From Rostratula benghalensis (Eukaryota > Chordata > Aves > Charadriiformes > Rostratulidae), in the NCBI GenBank assembly GCA_013399305.1, contig VXAI01000046.1, forward strand, positions 5,159,391-5,223,390: a DNA stretch of 64,000 nt. The letters are read 5' to 3'. The notes under the pieces are model-generated. The model saw only the letters and a list, made by a program, of their open reading frames with translations. It was not told where the DNA came from and did not search any database. Made by a program: the position numbers and the translations under genes. Numbering within the stretch: position 1 is the first letter of the stretch; each line of letters opens with the position of its first letter. Below are positions 11,116-22,306 of this stretch, piece by piece.

Positions 11116-14103
11116 CAAAGGCTCAGTGACGGTGGAGCTGCTGCTGACAGTGAGAGGCAGCTCCTGTCATTAGCGTGAGGCAGCCTCTGCCAACCCAAAT
11201 ACCGAGACTGCTGAAAACAAGACGTGCGGTTGCGCGTCTTCGCCTTCCATCAGCGGCGCACAGGGAGCGTGCCGCGGCTGCTCTGACTCTGCCTGCAAGG
11301 GAGGAGGGCTCGTGGTCCCACTGAAATTACTCCGTGGTGGTCGTGGACAGCCCCACCAGTGTTCGGCCAGGGGAGGAGGACAGCTGCACCCAGGTAGCAG
11401 GAACGTGTTCCGTCCTCCTGGCTGGTGAGGGAAATCCTCCCGCTTCCCTCGCCACAGCTCACCCGCTGTCCTCCAATGCCCAGCGCTCGGGGAGAGACCA
11501 AGGAGAAACATCTAAGATCTGCTGTGTGAGCTCTGGAGAGGTGCTTGTGTGGAGAGTAATTCCTGCACTCGAGAATTACTCACAGAGAGCTAGAGAGCTG
11601 TGCTGAGAGTAGGCAGGGTGCACCAGCAGGGACCTGAGCCCCTTGCTGCAGGGCCACTGCCTACAACTCAGCCCTGGCCGACTGCAGCCCATGGGGACAA
11701 CCTTGTCCCAGTGCCTGCAGAGCAAAGCAGCTCAGTAGTAGCCACAGTGGCCACAGCTGCTTCCCTACCCGTTGCAGCAAGGCAGGGTGCATGGTGACAC
11801 TCCTCAGGGCTGGGGTGGACAACGGCAGTGTGACTCCAGGGATCAGCTCACAGTGGGAGAAGACACCCAGACCCCAACCTGCTGAGATGTCTCCTCCTGG
11901 AGACAAAAAGCTGAGAAGAGCACGTGGTTTGGATACCCAACGCTGACTGGAGGCCACCACAGGAGGTGAACCCGTCACAGGACAGCATCCAGGGGTAGCA
12001 CCAGCCCCTTCACCCCACCACCACAGTATGCAGACCCCTGAGGCACCACCACCCTTCCAAAATAAGCCTCGGCTACTGCTGAGCTCTGGTTTCTTCCCTC
12101 CAAGCCAAGCTGCCCTGCTCTGTCGTGAATGCAAAGTTTAAGCAGCTCCTGTGTCTTCCCCTTTTATCTCTCATTTCTACGCTGACATTTTGAAGGAAAT
12201 TTGCTCTCCTCCTTGAAATACGGAAATCCGTGTCCGAAGAGCACTCGGGCCCAAAAAGCTGAGAAGATAAACATATTTGGACGTGTGATTTCACAGTCGC
12301 TACGTTGATAGCTTTCAGAGGCCGGGTCCTGTCCATCAATTACCCGCAATGTGCATTCAGACGTGATATGGGAGAACAAAAACTGACTCATTAGAGGGGA
12401 AGAGAGGTGAGTGAACACCAAGACTAGTTAAACAGAGCAGCTCACATTTCAAGGAGTAAAAGGAAATTTTCTCTCCTCTTCTCTCTCCCCACCCCAGTAC
12501 AAGACCACATCCAGGAGGCACACCGCAGCCAGCACAAGCCCACCATTTCCCTGGCCAAAGGGAAACCAAGGGTACAGGGTGTTCAGCATGACCCAGAAAC
12601 TGTTGGCAGACCTGACTTTTGGGCCAGAGAGCCACGGAGCAGAATTTACCAAAGAGGGTTTGAAGTGGAGACATTTAGAATGGGTTTTTTTAAAGGTATT
12701 CAGGCCCCTCTCTTCCCTCTGGCCTGCAGGTACTTGGGAACGCTTTGCACACAAAGAACTATATGTCTAATATATCACGTTAGAATGTGAGATGACATAT
12801 CCAGGACAGACTTTTGTATAAAGCAGAGTTTTAAAAGCAGAATTTTAGCAGTCCCGGGAGGGACTGGGGCACGTGGTGGAAGTAGCAATGATTTCTGTTT
12901 AGCCCAGGCAAGGATTTTTGTCTGAATTCTCTGTCCCTAGGAAAGATAATTATCATTGACACCTCTGGCAGCACAGCCCTGGCTGGAGGCTACCGAGGGC
13001 CGTGGTGGGCAATTGGGCTGCTCCCAGGGGGCTGCAGCAGTCTTGGGGGAATGGGGACTTATTTCCAGTGCTGTACAGATGGGAGCTGCCGACAGGGAGT
13101 GATGAAAATTTGGCTCAGGTCCTCCAAGCCACTTGCCTCTCCTTTGGCTTCCGGAAGACTTAAGCACTAACTTGTCAAATGTGATTAAACAATAATAATA
13201 ATAATTATTGCCTCAACCCCATAACTTCTCCCTGGGCATGTGACGGGTGATGCAAGGCAGAGTTCCCTGGGTAAAAGGGTCCCATGGGGTGGGGAGTCCT
13301 CAGGGCAGTGGGTCCTCAGTTCCCCTCCTCAGTGCCATGCTGGGGCATCTTCCCTTCTATGCTTTGGCAACCCAAACCCAGGGTCAACACGGCTCTTCAC
13401 TGCTTCCCCCTCTTTGCTAGGTCTCTCCTCTTGCCCCGCTGCCTCACTTCTCCCTCTTCTTTTCTAGTCTTTTGTTCAGGGTGTTCTTTCCTTTTTAGAA
13501 TATTAATCCCTCTCCTGAGTACAAACTTCTGCCGTCTTTGGAAGGGCAGGGAAATATTTCTGTTCTGAATACTCCACAGATCCTCCTCTGCACGGAAACG
13601 GACACTATCATTATTGGTATTTTTCTCTCTCTTTTTAACATCTCAGCTAAGAAAATACTCTTTCTCCTATTAACCATGAGTTATAGCAGAAATGAGGGGG
13701 AAGAGGTGTAAAACAGCCAGGCTCCTGCTGTGAATATCTCTTTCACGCAGCCTAATAGGGAGTCTCTGTTGCTTTCAAGGTGGATTTCCACACTGGGAGA
13801 AGGTGTGTGACACGCTCAGAGACCCCATGAGAGGGTGACAGTATGGACAGAAGCAACACAGACATCCCAGAAGCTGTGGCAGGACAGGGTTGCTCATCTC
13901 CAGGAGCAGGCGGCCCTGTTCTGCTCCCAGCTCCACAGTGGGAGACTTGGATGCTGGGACCTTCTTGTAGGTCCCCAGTTCAGGGGGTTCCTGGCTGAGT
14001 GGCACTCAGCATTCAGCCATTTCGATAGCTGATTCCCCATCAGCAAGTCCTGCTGGAGGTGATGCTAGGTGAGGGGACACAGATAAATGGGAAGACAATC
14101 TCG

Positions 14104-14160
14104 TTTTCTTTCTTTCTATCTATCCATCCATGTATTCATGCATCTATCTATCCATCTATA
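14104..14160 (+). repeat. tetranucleotide microsatellite (TTTC / CTAT / CATC)
   Basis: An imperfect compound array of TTTC, TATC, CATC and ATCT units. It ends just before unique sequence. Confidence 0.85.
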
Positions 14161-14539
14161 GGTAGAACTGAGCTGCCCAGGGCTAAAATGAGCCCACAGG
14201 AGATCTCCCTCAGGGCAGCAGCTCCACAGCGTGGGGGTGAAGGCTGCCCTGCTTTAACTACCATGGCACCAACCAGATTAGAACTAATTCAGGAGCAAAT
14301 GGATTAATCGGTTGAGGAGGAATTTAAACGAAGCAATCACACACATCCAGGCTCAAAAAGCCCCAACTTCAGGCACCGCTGTATGGTTTTGCCCATTCTG
14401 AAACCTGCCTGGATTACCCCAGCCAGTGCCAGGGATGGATTTCCTCAGCAAACAGGTAAATCCCCCCAGGCAGGGACCGTTTTTCAGCAATGGCAGTGCC
14501 TGCCGCTTGCAGGTGGCTGGTTTAAAGTATTGCACTTCT

Positions 14540-14850
14540 CAGGTAGAGGATCACATTACTCTGGAAATGGAGGATCAAATTATTCCATTGTTCCCCAGGG
14601 AGGGGATTAAATTACCCTGGAAATAGAGGATTAAATTACTCACCAAGGGAGAGGATTGAATTACTTTCTGAATTGTGGGATTAAAACAGTCTGCAGGTGG
14701 CAAACTCAAAATAGACCTTCACACAGAAGGCAGGATTAAATTATTCTATGGATGACCAGAAAAAAAAAAAAATCAAAAAAATCAAACCACCGTACTCTGG
14801 AGGAAGCCATATTAAATTATTTCTGGAGATTAAATTGGTCCACAGGCTTG
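14540..14850 (+). repeat. degenerate 24-25 bp tandem array built on GGATTAAATTA
   Basis: GGATYA cores occur at 14548, 14572, 14604, 14628, 14653, 14678 and 14733, spaced 24, 32, 24, 25, 25 and 55 bases apart. The consensus is roughly GAGGATTAAATTACTCTGG. Two decayed units lacking the GG (ATTAAATTATTTCTGGAG and GATTAAATTGG) continue to about 14840. Four of the cores are exact GGATTA, the K50 (OTX/CRX/PITX/GSC) homeodomain site; two are GGATCA and one GGATTG. Two more exact GGATTA sites lie upstream at 14301 and 14411. It could be an old minisatellite, a homotypic enhancer cluster, or both. Confidence 0.6.
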
Positions 14851-15422
14851 TTGGATCCCAGTGCTCTGGAGCAGACCATCTGCTTGGTAAGGTGTGCAGA
14901 TACCCAAGCATAAACAGCCATATGACGGTGTCCCACTGTTGGTACCCAAGCGCCTCTTGTCACCACAGTACCCGGGCACCTGACAGTTTTGACTATATTT
15001 ATTCGCACGTCAAGGCTGTGATGTAGAGCTGGCCCCTGCTCCCCTACCAGCATCAGGAAAACCCAGGGAGGGATGGGGGAGCCCAGGTCACCTAGGGAAT
15101 GGTAGCCAGGGAAGTGAGCCAAGTCGTAATTCAGCCTTTTTAGGGACAGGGGCTATGTTATTTCCAATTTTGCATTGATGCCTACACCACTGATGAGTCC
15201 CTTCTCTTGAGCATCAGCATCACCGCGTATACAGGGCAGCAGATCAAAGCCCTCCCTGCTACCAGCCAGCACGAGCTCTCCTCCCCAAATTCCTTGCTTC
15301 CTCGTTATTTTCCCTGAATCACCACCCAGCCCATCGTCTCCTCCCTCTCTTTCACTTGGCCCCGGGTTCTCAACCCCGGGCCCAGCCCTCCATGGTGGCA
15401 TCTCCCATAGGAGCTAGCTGGT

Positions 15423-15452
15423 GGTGACCACAGCACGGTGGTCACCGTGCTG
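15423..15452. repeat. overlapping perfect palindromes around GGTGACC/GGTCACC
   Basis: CAGCACGGTG (15431-15440) and CACCGTGCTG (15443-15452) are perfect 10-bp arms around a 2-base centre. Overlapping this, GGTGACCAC (15423-15431) pairs with GTGGTCACC (15438-15446). Only one of the two folds can form at a time. Just upstream, CCCGGGTT/AACCCCGGG (15361-15380) is another near-palindrome. Confidence 0.85.
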
Positions 15453-15489
15453 CTGCGTTCCCTTCCCCGGTGCCTGTCACTGCCTGTTC

Positions 15490-15690
15490 CCGGCGACAGT
15501 GACAAATTGACATTTGAAACTTGTATTGGTATTTTTTATGCTGATTTCTTTCTGAGGCGCCACTGCTGAGATTTCAAGAGAGAAAAAGAGAATGAGCGTT
15601 TTAGGATAATCTTAAAAGCTGAAAAATTATTACATGTCAAACATCGAATGGGGAGTTTAAAAGGCTCCCAGGTGGGCTGCAGAATTAAAT
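15490..15690. promoter_or_regulatory. AT-rich, conserved-element-like island
   Basis: It starts with ACAAATTGACATTTGAAACT and includes AGGATAATCTTAAAAGC and AAAAATTATTACATGTCAAA. The block is unique and immediately right of the palindromes at 15.36-15.45 kb. No gene was seen in it. Confidence 0.25.
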
Positions 15691-17098
15691 GTTTGGAGGC
15701 TTTTTTTCCCCCCGGCGAGGTAAGAAACGGCAATATCACCATAGCAACTGCAGGGCAAATTCTGGGCGGCAGCTCAGCGCATCGGTGGGAGTCGGGACTG
15801 CGCAGAGGGGCTGGGGTGGCTCCCGTGCATCCCAGCCCTGCAGCCAAGGTGTCTCGGTTGCCAGCGTGAGAAACAACACGGTCAAAAGCTCTCTGTGTCT
15901 CGCAGGATCCAGAAGGACCCTCTCAAAGGACCAGACTGGCCCTCCTGGCTTCTCCTTCTCCGCCTGCTCTGGACCATTGCACAGCACTGAGAACTCCCTG
16001 CGTCCATCTGTCCGGCTGCACTGGTGCTCCCAGGGATAAGGGCATCAAGCAATGGAGAGACAGCCTGGATTTAGCACTACTGTCTCCAAGGAGGGCTCCG
16101 AGGTTCCCCAAGCCTCTGGGCAAGAGTGCCAAAAGCGCTCAGCAGCGTGGGTTTGGGTCCCTTGTGTGGGTGGGCTGCACAGTTCCCGTGCCACACAGGT
16201 TATCAGCCTCCCCAAACTGCACGGGGGCTTATCTGCCTCCTGCCTCTCACTATTTACATGTTGTCTTTCTGACAGCTGCTGGGAACAGGGGAAATCAGCA
16301 CGAGCAACCAGGGGTTAATTGAGTATTAGTTAACTCCTGGTGCTCTCATCTGGCCTGCCAGGGTTAGAGTAATTAGCACAACCTGAGCTTGCTCATTAGC
16401 AGGCTTTGCAGAGCAAGTCACAGGTACCAGGGGGGGTTAAACTGGCTTGATTACTTCTCTTCCCCATTAGTACCCAGGGCTCTGAGAAAGGATTTGTGGG
16501 AGGGAAAGTCTCTGGATGGAGCAGGCTATGCCTTTGCTCTGCGGGCTGGTGGCTGGGCCGATCCCACGGGAAGGGATGGGAAGGGATCAGGAGAGCAGAG
16601 CATTGCTCATGGAGGGGGTGAGGAGGGCTTGAAGGCAGCACCCGCTGCGGGGCTGAAAGCTGCCCCGATCGCTAACAGAGCTGCTGTTTAGTCGCCAATG
16701 ATTATTATGAAGGGAAAACATTTTGCATTTACGAAGGGCTGTCATTTTGCAGGGGCTCCAATTCAATTTGCCAACGACACCCAGCGAGCGAGCGCTGACA
16801 ACGGCAGACTCGATTGCTCTGACCACGGCGCTCGATCAGGCAGAGGAACCATAGCCAGGGCACCCAGCTGCTCACACCTGAGACTTAGTGGGCATCAGGT
16901 TAAGAAGGGTGGCCCAAGGCTAAGCCCCAGTGCTCTACAGCTGATAGCCACCATCACTACCTCTCTTCTCCCCCCAGCTCTTTTTCCTCCCCACAACACA
17001 TAGCTCCACAGGCTCCCTGAGAAGGTGGATGCCAACTCCAACTCCTCCTCTGCCTGCCTTGGAGCCAGATTTCCTATCTGCTGGGAGATTACCCTAAA

Positions 17099-17136
17099 CA
17101 CGGAGTCCTGTGGGGAACACGGAGTCCTGTGGGGCA
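17099..17136 (+). repeat. 19-bp tandem duplication
   Basis: CACGGAGTCCTGTGGGGAA is followed directly by CACGGAGTCCTGTGGGGCA (one mismatch). Confidence 0.9.
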
Positions 17137-20100
17137 CCCAGAGCCATGCTGGAGATCCCAAACCCACTTCAACCACTCGGCCCCTGCAGTTGCACCCCAG
17201 GCCCCATGCTGGTCACACACACTTCTCCTGCCTTGTGGTTGAAGACCACGGCAGGGTTTAGCTGACCCTAGGAGGAACCACCCGTAAACTCAGCCACGAG
17301 CAGCACAGGGTGTGTGGCAGAGCCAGGGGAATGGAAGACCAGTTGCAAACCCAAATGCTGTCCGGCAGAGGCAGGGGTTGATTAAAGCCCCCCTTTGCTG
17401 GCCGAGCCATGCAGGATGGATGCTGCTGTCGAGAGCCAGCAGGGAAGGCTCCCCTCGGCATGAGATTTATAGCAAGGCTGTAGATCAATTACCAGCATCC
17501 TCTGACCTTGAAAGCAGTTGGGCAGAAGGCTGCAGAGCATCTTGCTGCTTTTTCTGGCAGGAGGTGCCCACATCTCGGTGCTAAACTGGAGTGGGGTTCC
17601 CAGGAGGGACTGCACATGTGGCACATGGGGGTTTGCTCAAATGCATGCACACCCACACTTTTCTCCCTCTAGCACCCTGCCCATACTTCTGTTTTCCCCT
17701 TCCCACATGCACCCAAGCACTCACACAGGCCCTGAGCCCCAGGCAGGGGCAGGAATCCAGCTCTCAAAGCGGTTGCAAAGCATCTGACTGAAGGACATGA
17801 AACACAAGGCGCCGGGGGGGTGGGCAGAGAGAACCCAATTTGTCTTTACTTTCCCTGGACTTGCTGTAGACTCCAAAGAAACCTAATTTTTTGGAAGGAG
17901 GTGAATTTCCTAAAGTCCAGGAATTTGATTTTGCAAAGCCTCACCCTAGGGTGAGATGGTACAATTTACTTGAGAAAGCAAGCAAGCACTAGCCTCAGTG
18001 CCTGGAGCTGCTGGCCACCAGCAGCTCCTCCTTCCAGGAGCACGGTGGAAGCACACAGACACAGGAGCATCTTGTTGTATGGGTGTGGGAATGTCCTCCC
18101 TCCTCCCAGCACGTGACCCGAAGGAGGGGACACTGGCATCCAGCTCCCTGCTTGGGTGCTCCCCCCCTCTAAACTGCTGGGGCCTCAGCTTAGAGGGCTT
18201 TTTTTTTCTTTTTTTTTATTTTATCATGGGCAAACAAAGTGGAAAATGAATTCCTTTAGATAGCAAATGAGTTTAATAGAAATGGTGATGGAGTGACACT
18301 GTGCTGGGAATGTTAATCCAGTACCTGATGTGGCCGGACTCTCAAGCAGGGCAGTGTGGGAGGAAGAAGGCTGTACTTAAGAACAGAGATGTCAGGTCTC
18401 TGCCAGACTGGCTGCTGGTCCCACCTCAATAAGCCCCAGGGGACGCCGAGCAGGATGGGACCCAGCTCTCCTGCCACAACTCTGGCCTTTAGGGCTGGGT
18501 GTAGAGCAACCAGGATGAGGTGTGGGATGACAGGGACCTGAAAAAGGGAGCGACGCTTCAACCATCCTGGTGACATAGTGGAAACACAATCAACCCTGCA
18601 GACTGCCAAACACGCAGTGCTCACACACACCAGCTCCAGCGTGGTGGTGGGACAAGGTGGGGTGGGACACGCAGCTTCCTCCCAGAAGGAATTATCAGTC
18701 ACACAGAAAGGAGCGGGTCAGACAGACACCCACACAGCAGATAAGCCTCCATTTCTCCACCAAGAGCCAATATGCTAAGAACAAGTGATGGAAGTGCAGA
18801 GTTCGATGGTCCTTGCCTCTAATGGGTGAATTCTGGACTGTGAAGTTGCCCCCAGTGCAGCAGGAGGGGCTCAGGGCAGGCTGGGAACGGGTCCTGGCAA
18901 AGCCTTTGCTTCCAAAGTCTGGGGCTCCTGGGTCACCAAGGACAGAACTTGTGCACAAAGTGGGAAAACCCGCCGTGTGGAGCACAGCAGCTCTGCCAGC
19001 ACACAGACAGCTCTGGAGACCGTCCAGATCCACCCGGGGGCAGCTGAGATTTCAATCTAGGTCTTGGTAAACAGAGCTACACAAAACCAAGCTGTGAACA
19101 TCTCCGCTTCTACTGCTCGCTGAGGCTTGCCCTCAAGTCACCCCTCTGAGCACAGCCTCAGGGCTGAGGAGTTGGCCACTGCATTACACTGCCCTTAGGC
19201 TCCCCTTTTGGAAGAGCAGGTCTAGAAGCCTGGGGCTGGCTCCAGCCTGCGCTAGTCCTGGCCTCTCAAAGTGATTTTTCACCATTACAGGGTTTATCTG
19301 CCAGCTCTGGTTGACCTGTAGCTGGATTTCAGGACTGGTGACAGAAGGGCTTGCTCCCATATGGCAGCTGCTCCCTTTATGTTTTTGGCACTGAGCTGTG
19401 CATCCAGCTTCTACCCAGCACTGCTGGCCCCTTCCAGCAAGACACAGAGCAAGGACTCAAGAGGCTGGAAGCAAGCAGGGCAGAGGGCTGGGTATGTGGA
19501 CAAACAGGGAATGTGATACAAGAGCCACTGGAGCCACTTTGCTGAACCTGCAGCCGCCCTCCTCTCTTAGGTGGACATCGCTACCGCTGCAGACCTGCAC
19601 CTCAGCACACCTTCAAGTTGGTTTTCCAGCCCCTCACCTCTGTCCCATGTCTGGCACCAACAGGTTACCCCAACACTCTGCTTCTCCTGCAACAGCCCTG
19701 CCTCACTTCATCCCTGGTCCCAGCCCAGGAGTGGGCACGTGGAGGGGGACACCATGGAGTTTTTCCCCTTCCCTACAGCTTCACTACTGCCAAGATGACA
19801 CGTGTCCGAGCTCGATAAAGCCTTTCAAAGGTAGGTTGGCATTTTTCTGCACACGTTTTTCACTCATCCTTTTCATCTGGGTAATTTGTTCCCTCTTCCC
19901 CAACACAGTTTTAATTGAGTTCACAGCAGGATCCCAGCACTGGAGCAAAGAACCAAACATCATCAGCTTCCCCAGGCAGGGACCCCATGGAGAACTGCTG
20001 GGCAAACGCTGTGCCTGGCCAAATCCTGACTCCCTGCACCCAACTGTGCATCTCCTGCCTGCCTCAGCAGCCTCCCAGGCAGGCTGAGAGCCACTCAAGC

Positions 20101-20937
20101 AGCCCAGGGAATGCAGCTTGGGATGAGCTGGGGGCAGGTGGCAGATGAACCCAACCGAATCCTGGTTCTTTACTCGGGATCAGGCCAAGCACTATTATGT
20201 TTGCTTCGCCTCTCCCCCACAGCCCACCCACATCACCCCATTTCCAAGCAGCTCTCCATACGCTGCCTGCTTTCACCCCACACTGCTCTTCCTTTAGCAG
20301 CTCCTTGCTCGGTCCCAAGCTGCCAACCTTGCAAGCCCACCCTTTGCTTCAGCACTGCCCTCCCCAGGGACCAGGGGGCTGTGGCTCCCATTCACCAGGG
20401 CACTGAGGAGCAGGAGCTGCTGCTGCTCCCACCGCTGCTTTCCTCTCCACTCACAGTCACCAGGAAAAGCCCACGCTTCTGCTGCCAGAGCATATTTGAT
20501 TCTTCTGCTAACCTGACCTTATTTAGTTCATTATAAGCCCCCAGGACATTGCAACTGTAACTTAAAAGGAAAAAGAAAAAAAAAAAAAGCCTAACAAAAA
20601 CACAAACCTTTTCTCTGATCAATAGTGCAGGCAACTGGAAAAGGTATAATTCAATTTGTCAGCACACACTTATTAGTTACCATGATGGAGCCCTTCCTCC
20701 CAGCCCTGCCCAGCCCTGCTTCCCTTGCTGGTCCTAATGCTACTGTCCCTGGGGTGAGGGAGCAGCCCGCGATGTGACATGGAGCCAGGGAAGAGCTAAT
20801 GGAGCTGTTGCCTGCAAGCAGTGGCAGGGCTTCACCACGCCTGGGGAGAGGGAGGAGGTGGCAGAGACAGGTTTCTGTGTTAAAAGCAGTGCTAGCATCT
20901 ACCTTGACCTACATCAGCTTTGCCAAGTCCCCTCCCA

Positions 20938-20983
20938 GGGCACACACGGTGTTTAGGGGTGGGCACACACGGTGTTTAGGGGT
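20938..20983 (+). repeat. perfect 23-bp tandem duplication
   Basis: GGGCACACACGGTGTTTAGG plus GGT is repeated exactly, followed by a further partial GGGCACAC. The absence of differences suggests recent origin or a polymorphic locus. Confidence 0.95.
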
Positions 20984-21739
20984 GGGCACACCTACACCCT
21001 CTCCTTGACACGCCAATGCCACTGTTTTTCCCCAACCGTGCCAGTCCTCTCGCTGCACCCCTCTGGGATACTGATAAAGCCACATCCATCCTCAGCAAGG
21101 ATCCACCAGGGAACTGTCCCCAGGCTGGTGATAGTAAAGCTCCCCTCTTCCTGTCTCATAGGGAGGGTTGGGGCAGTAGCACAGCTGGAACAGGGAGGAG
21201 AACCAGTGTCCCCCAAAGGGTTCTGCAGTGGACCAGCTCACAGACAGGGAGAGACCAGCAGAAGGAAAACCCAACAGGGCATGCACAGCCTCAGAGAAAA
21301 ATCAATTACCATATGAAACTAGGGGCTGAGAGGCTTTGGGGAGCCTTATCGTATGCCTTCCATTGCTCTCCATCGGCAGCCTAGCCTGAAATTACCTCCC
21401 GCTGCTCCCAACGCGCAGCGAAAGCGGAGGGGAAGGATGCACAGCAATGGGTAGCTGTGAATACCAAGTGGCTTTTCTGCTTGTGCCCATCCTCCTTGTC
21501 CACCCCTTAGCACAGTGTCACCTGGACCACCTATTTGTCCAGTCCTGAGATGCCACCGGGGAGCAGAGAGTGCCCATCGGGCCACATCATGCCACCCAAA
21601 CCTCCATGAAAGTGGCATCTACAGCAATACAGCTGCTCAGCTCCCTCTCTGCTCTCCTCCCCCAACTTCTTCACTGGGGAAACCTCCAGATACACATCCA
21701 GAGATGTCTCTTTCCATTTGTTGATGTCGACAGGCATCT

Positions 21740-21758
21740 CACACACACACACACACAC
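21740..21758 (+). repeat. (CA)n microsatellite
   Basis: An uninterrupted CA run of 19 bases. A shorter CA tract lies at about 9855-9867, and a mixed CA/TA tract at 6058-6112. Confidence 0.9.
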
Positions 21759-21837
21759 GTTCATTATTTAATCTACCTTGGAATTGGGCTAAATAGTTCT
21801 AAGGATAATTACAGAGGGTTTGTATTTATAGAAAGCC

Positions 21838-22110
21838 GTCACGCACAATCTGCATCCACGCGGCTAACGCCGCCGTCATCTATAAATAGGGTAGGGGATG
21901 GTGTGGGAAGGCAGACGACGCTGGGAAGTCGCCACGAAACACCGCTCGGATGGCCTAACCACGCAGGGAGCTATTACAGCTCCTCGCGATTTCGATCGTG
22001 CCGCAAAGGGAGAGCTGAGGCGCAGCCGAGCAGCCACACGACACCGGCAAGGACAAGGACGGGGGCCAGGAGCAGACCTGCTGGCAGGGCACGGACAGGG
22101 GCAGAGGAAG
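21838..22110 (+). promoter_or_regulatory. CpG-rich pocket with TATA/MEF2-like box
   Basis: CpG dinucleotides are dense here (ACGCGG, AACGCCGCCG, GACGACG, TCGCGATTTCGATCG) compared with the CpG-poor flanks. At 21880-21889 the sequence CTATAAATAG is both a strong TATA box and a perfect match to the MEF2 consensus CTA(A/T)4TAG. A second similar element (GTATTTATAG) lies about 55 bp upstream, near 21822-21831. Downstream is a 240-bp purine-rich stretch and an AATAAA at 22301-22306. It may be a promoter, a MEF2-type enhancer, or a decayed CpG island. Confidence 0.35.
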
Positions 22111-22300
22111 GAAGAGAAGTGGCAGAGCGGGCCCCCTGGGAAGCGGGACAGAGAGAGGATGGAGGGGAGCAGGAGCAGAGGGAAGGGGGATGCTGCCTGG
22201 CATAAAGGCTCCGAGAGTCCAGAGGGGGAGAAGTGCCAGAGCCAGGGAGCCGCAGGGACAGGGAAAAGGAAGGGAGGATGCGCCGTTCCTCTTCACACAG

Positions 22301-22306
22301 CAATAA
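22301..22306 (+). terminator. AATAAA hexamer downstream of the TATA-like box
   Basis: Canonical poly(A) signal sequence in the context CACACAGCAATAAAAGTTTT, about 420 bp after the TATA-like box at 21.88 kb. The downstream 40 bases include TTATGATTTTATTG (T-rich) but no clear GU-rich element. AATAAA also occurs by chance elsewhere in the window (for example 28.78, 28.90, 30.99, 38.35, 53.11, 54.50 and 63.57 kb), so only its position is suggestive. Confidence 0.15.

Larger units (their letters stand above)
5122..14539. other. non-genic stretch
   Basis: Unique sequence. It contains the minisatellite at 6.3 kb, a mixed CA/TA microsatellite at 6058-6112, AT-rich islands at 6.88-7.48 and 8.98-9.08 kb, the G-rich pocket at 11.0 kb and a pyrimidine-rich tract at 13380-13520 with several AG dinucleotides. 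No open frame looks coding. Confidence 0.6.
15691..21837. other. non-genic stretch
   Basis: Unique GC-rich DNA with two short tandem duplications (17.1 and 20.9 kb). A roughly 150-codon frame without an ATG (about 15870-16321) follows a weak acceptor but reads as Pro/Ser/Leu-rich background. Small AT-rich patches occur at 16690-16770 and 18200-18260. No gene supported. Confidence 0.6.

Noticed and set aside
15870..16321. About 150-codon frame without ATG following CTCTGTGTCTCGCAG
   Set aside because: The acceptor is short and the sequence is Pro/Ser/Arg-rich; frames this long are expected several times in 64 kb of GC-rich DNA.
19398..20087. 229-codon open frame on + strand, the longest in the window
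   Set aside because: Pro/Ser/His/Leu-rich background typical of GC-rich non-coding DNA; no splice context, no domain, and other frames in the same interval are similarly open.
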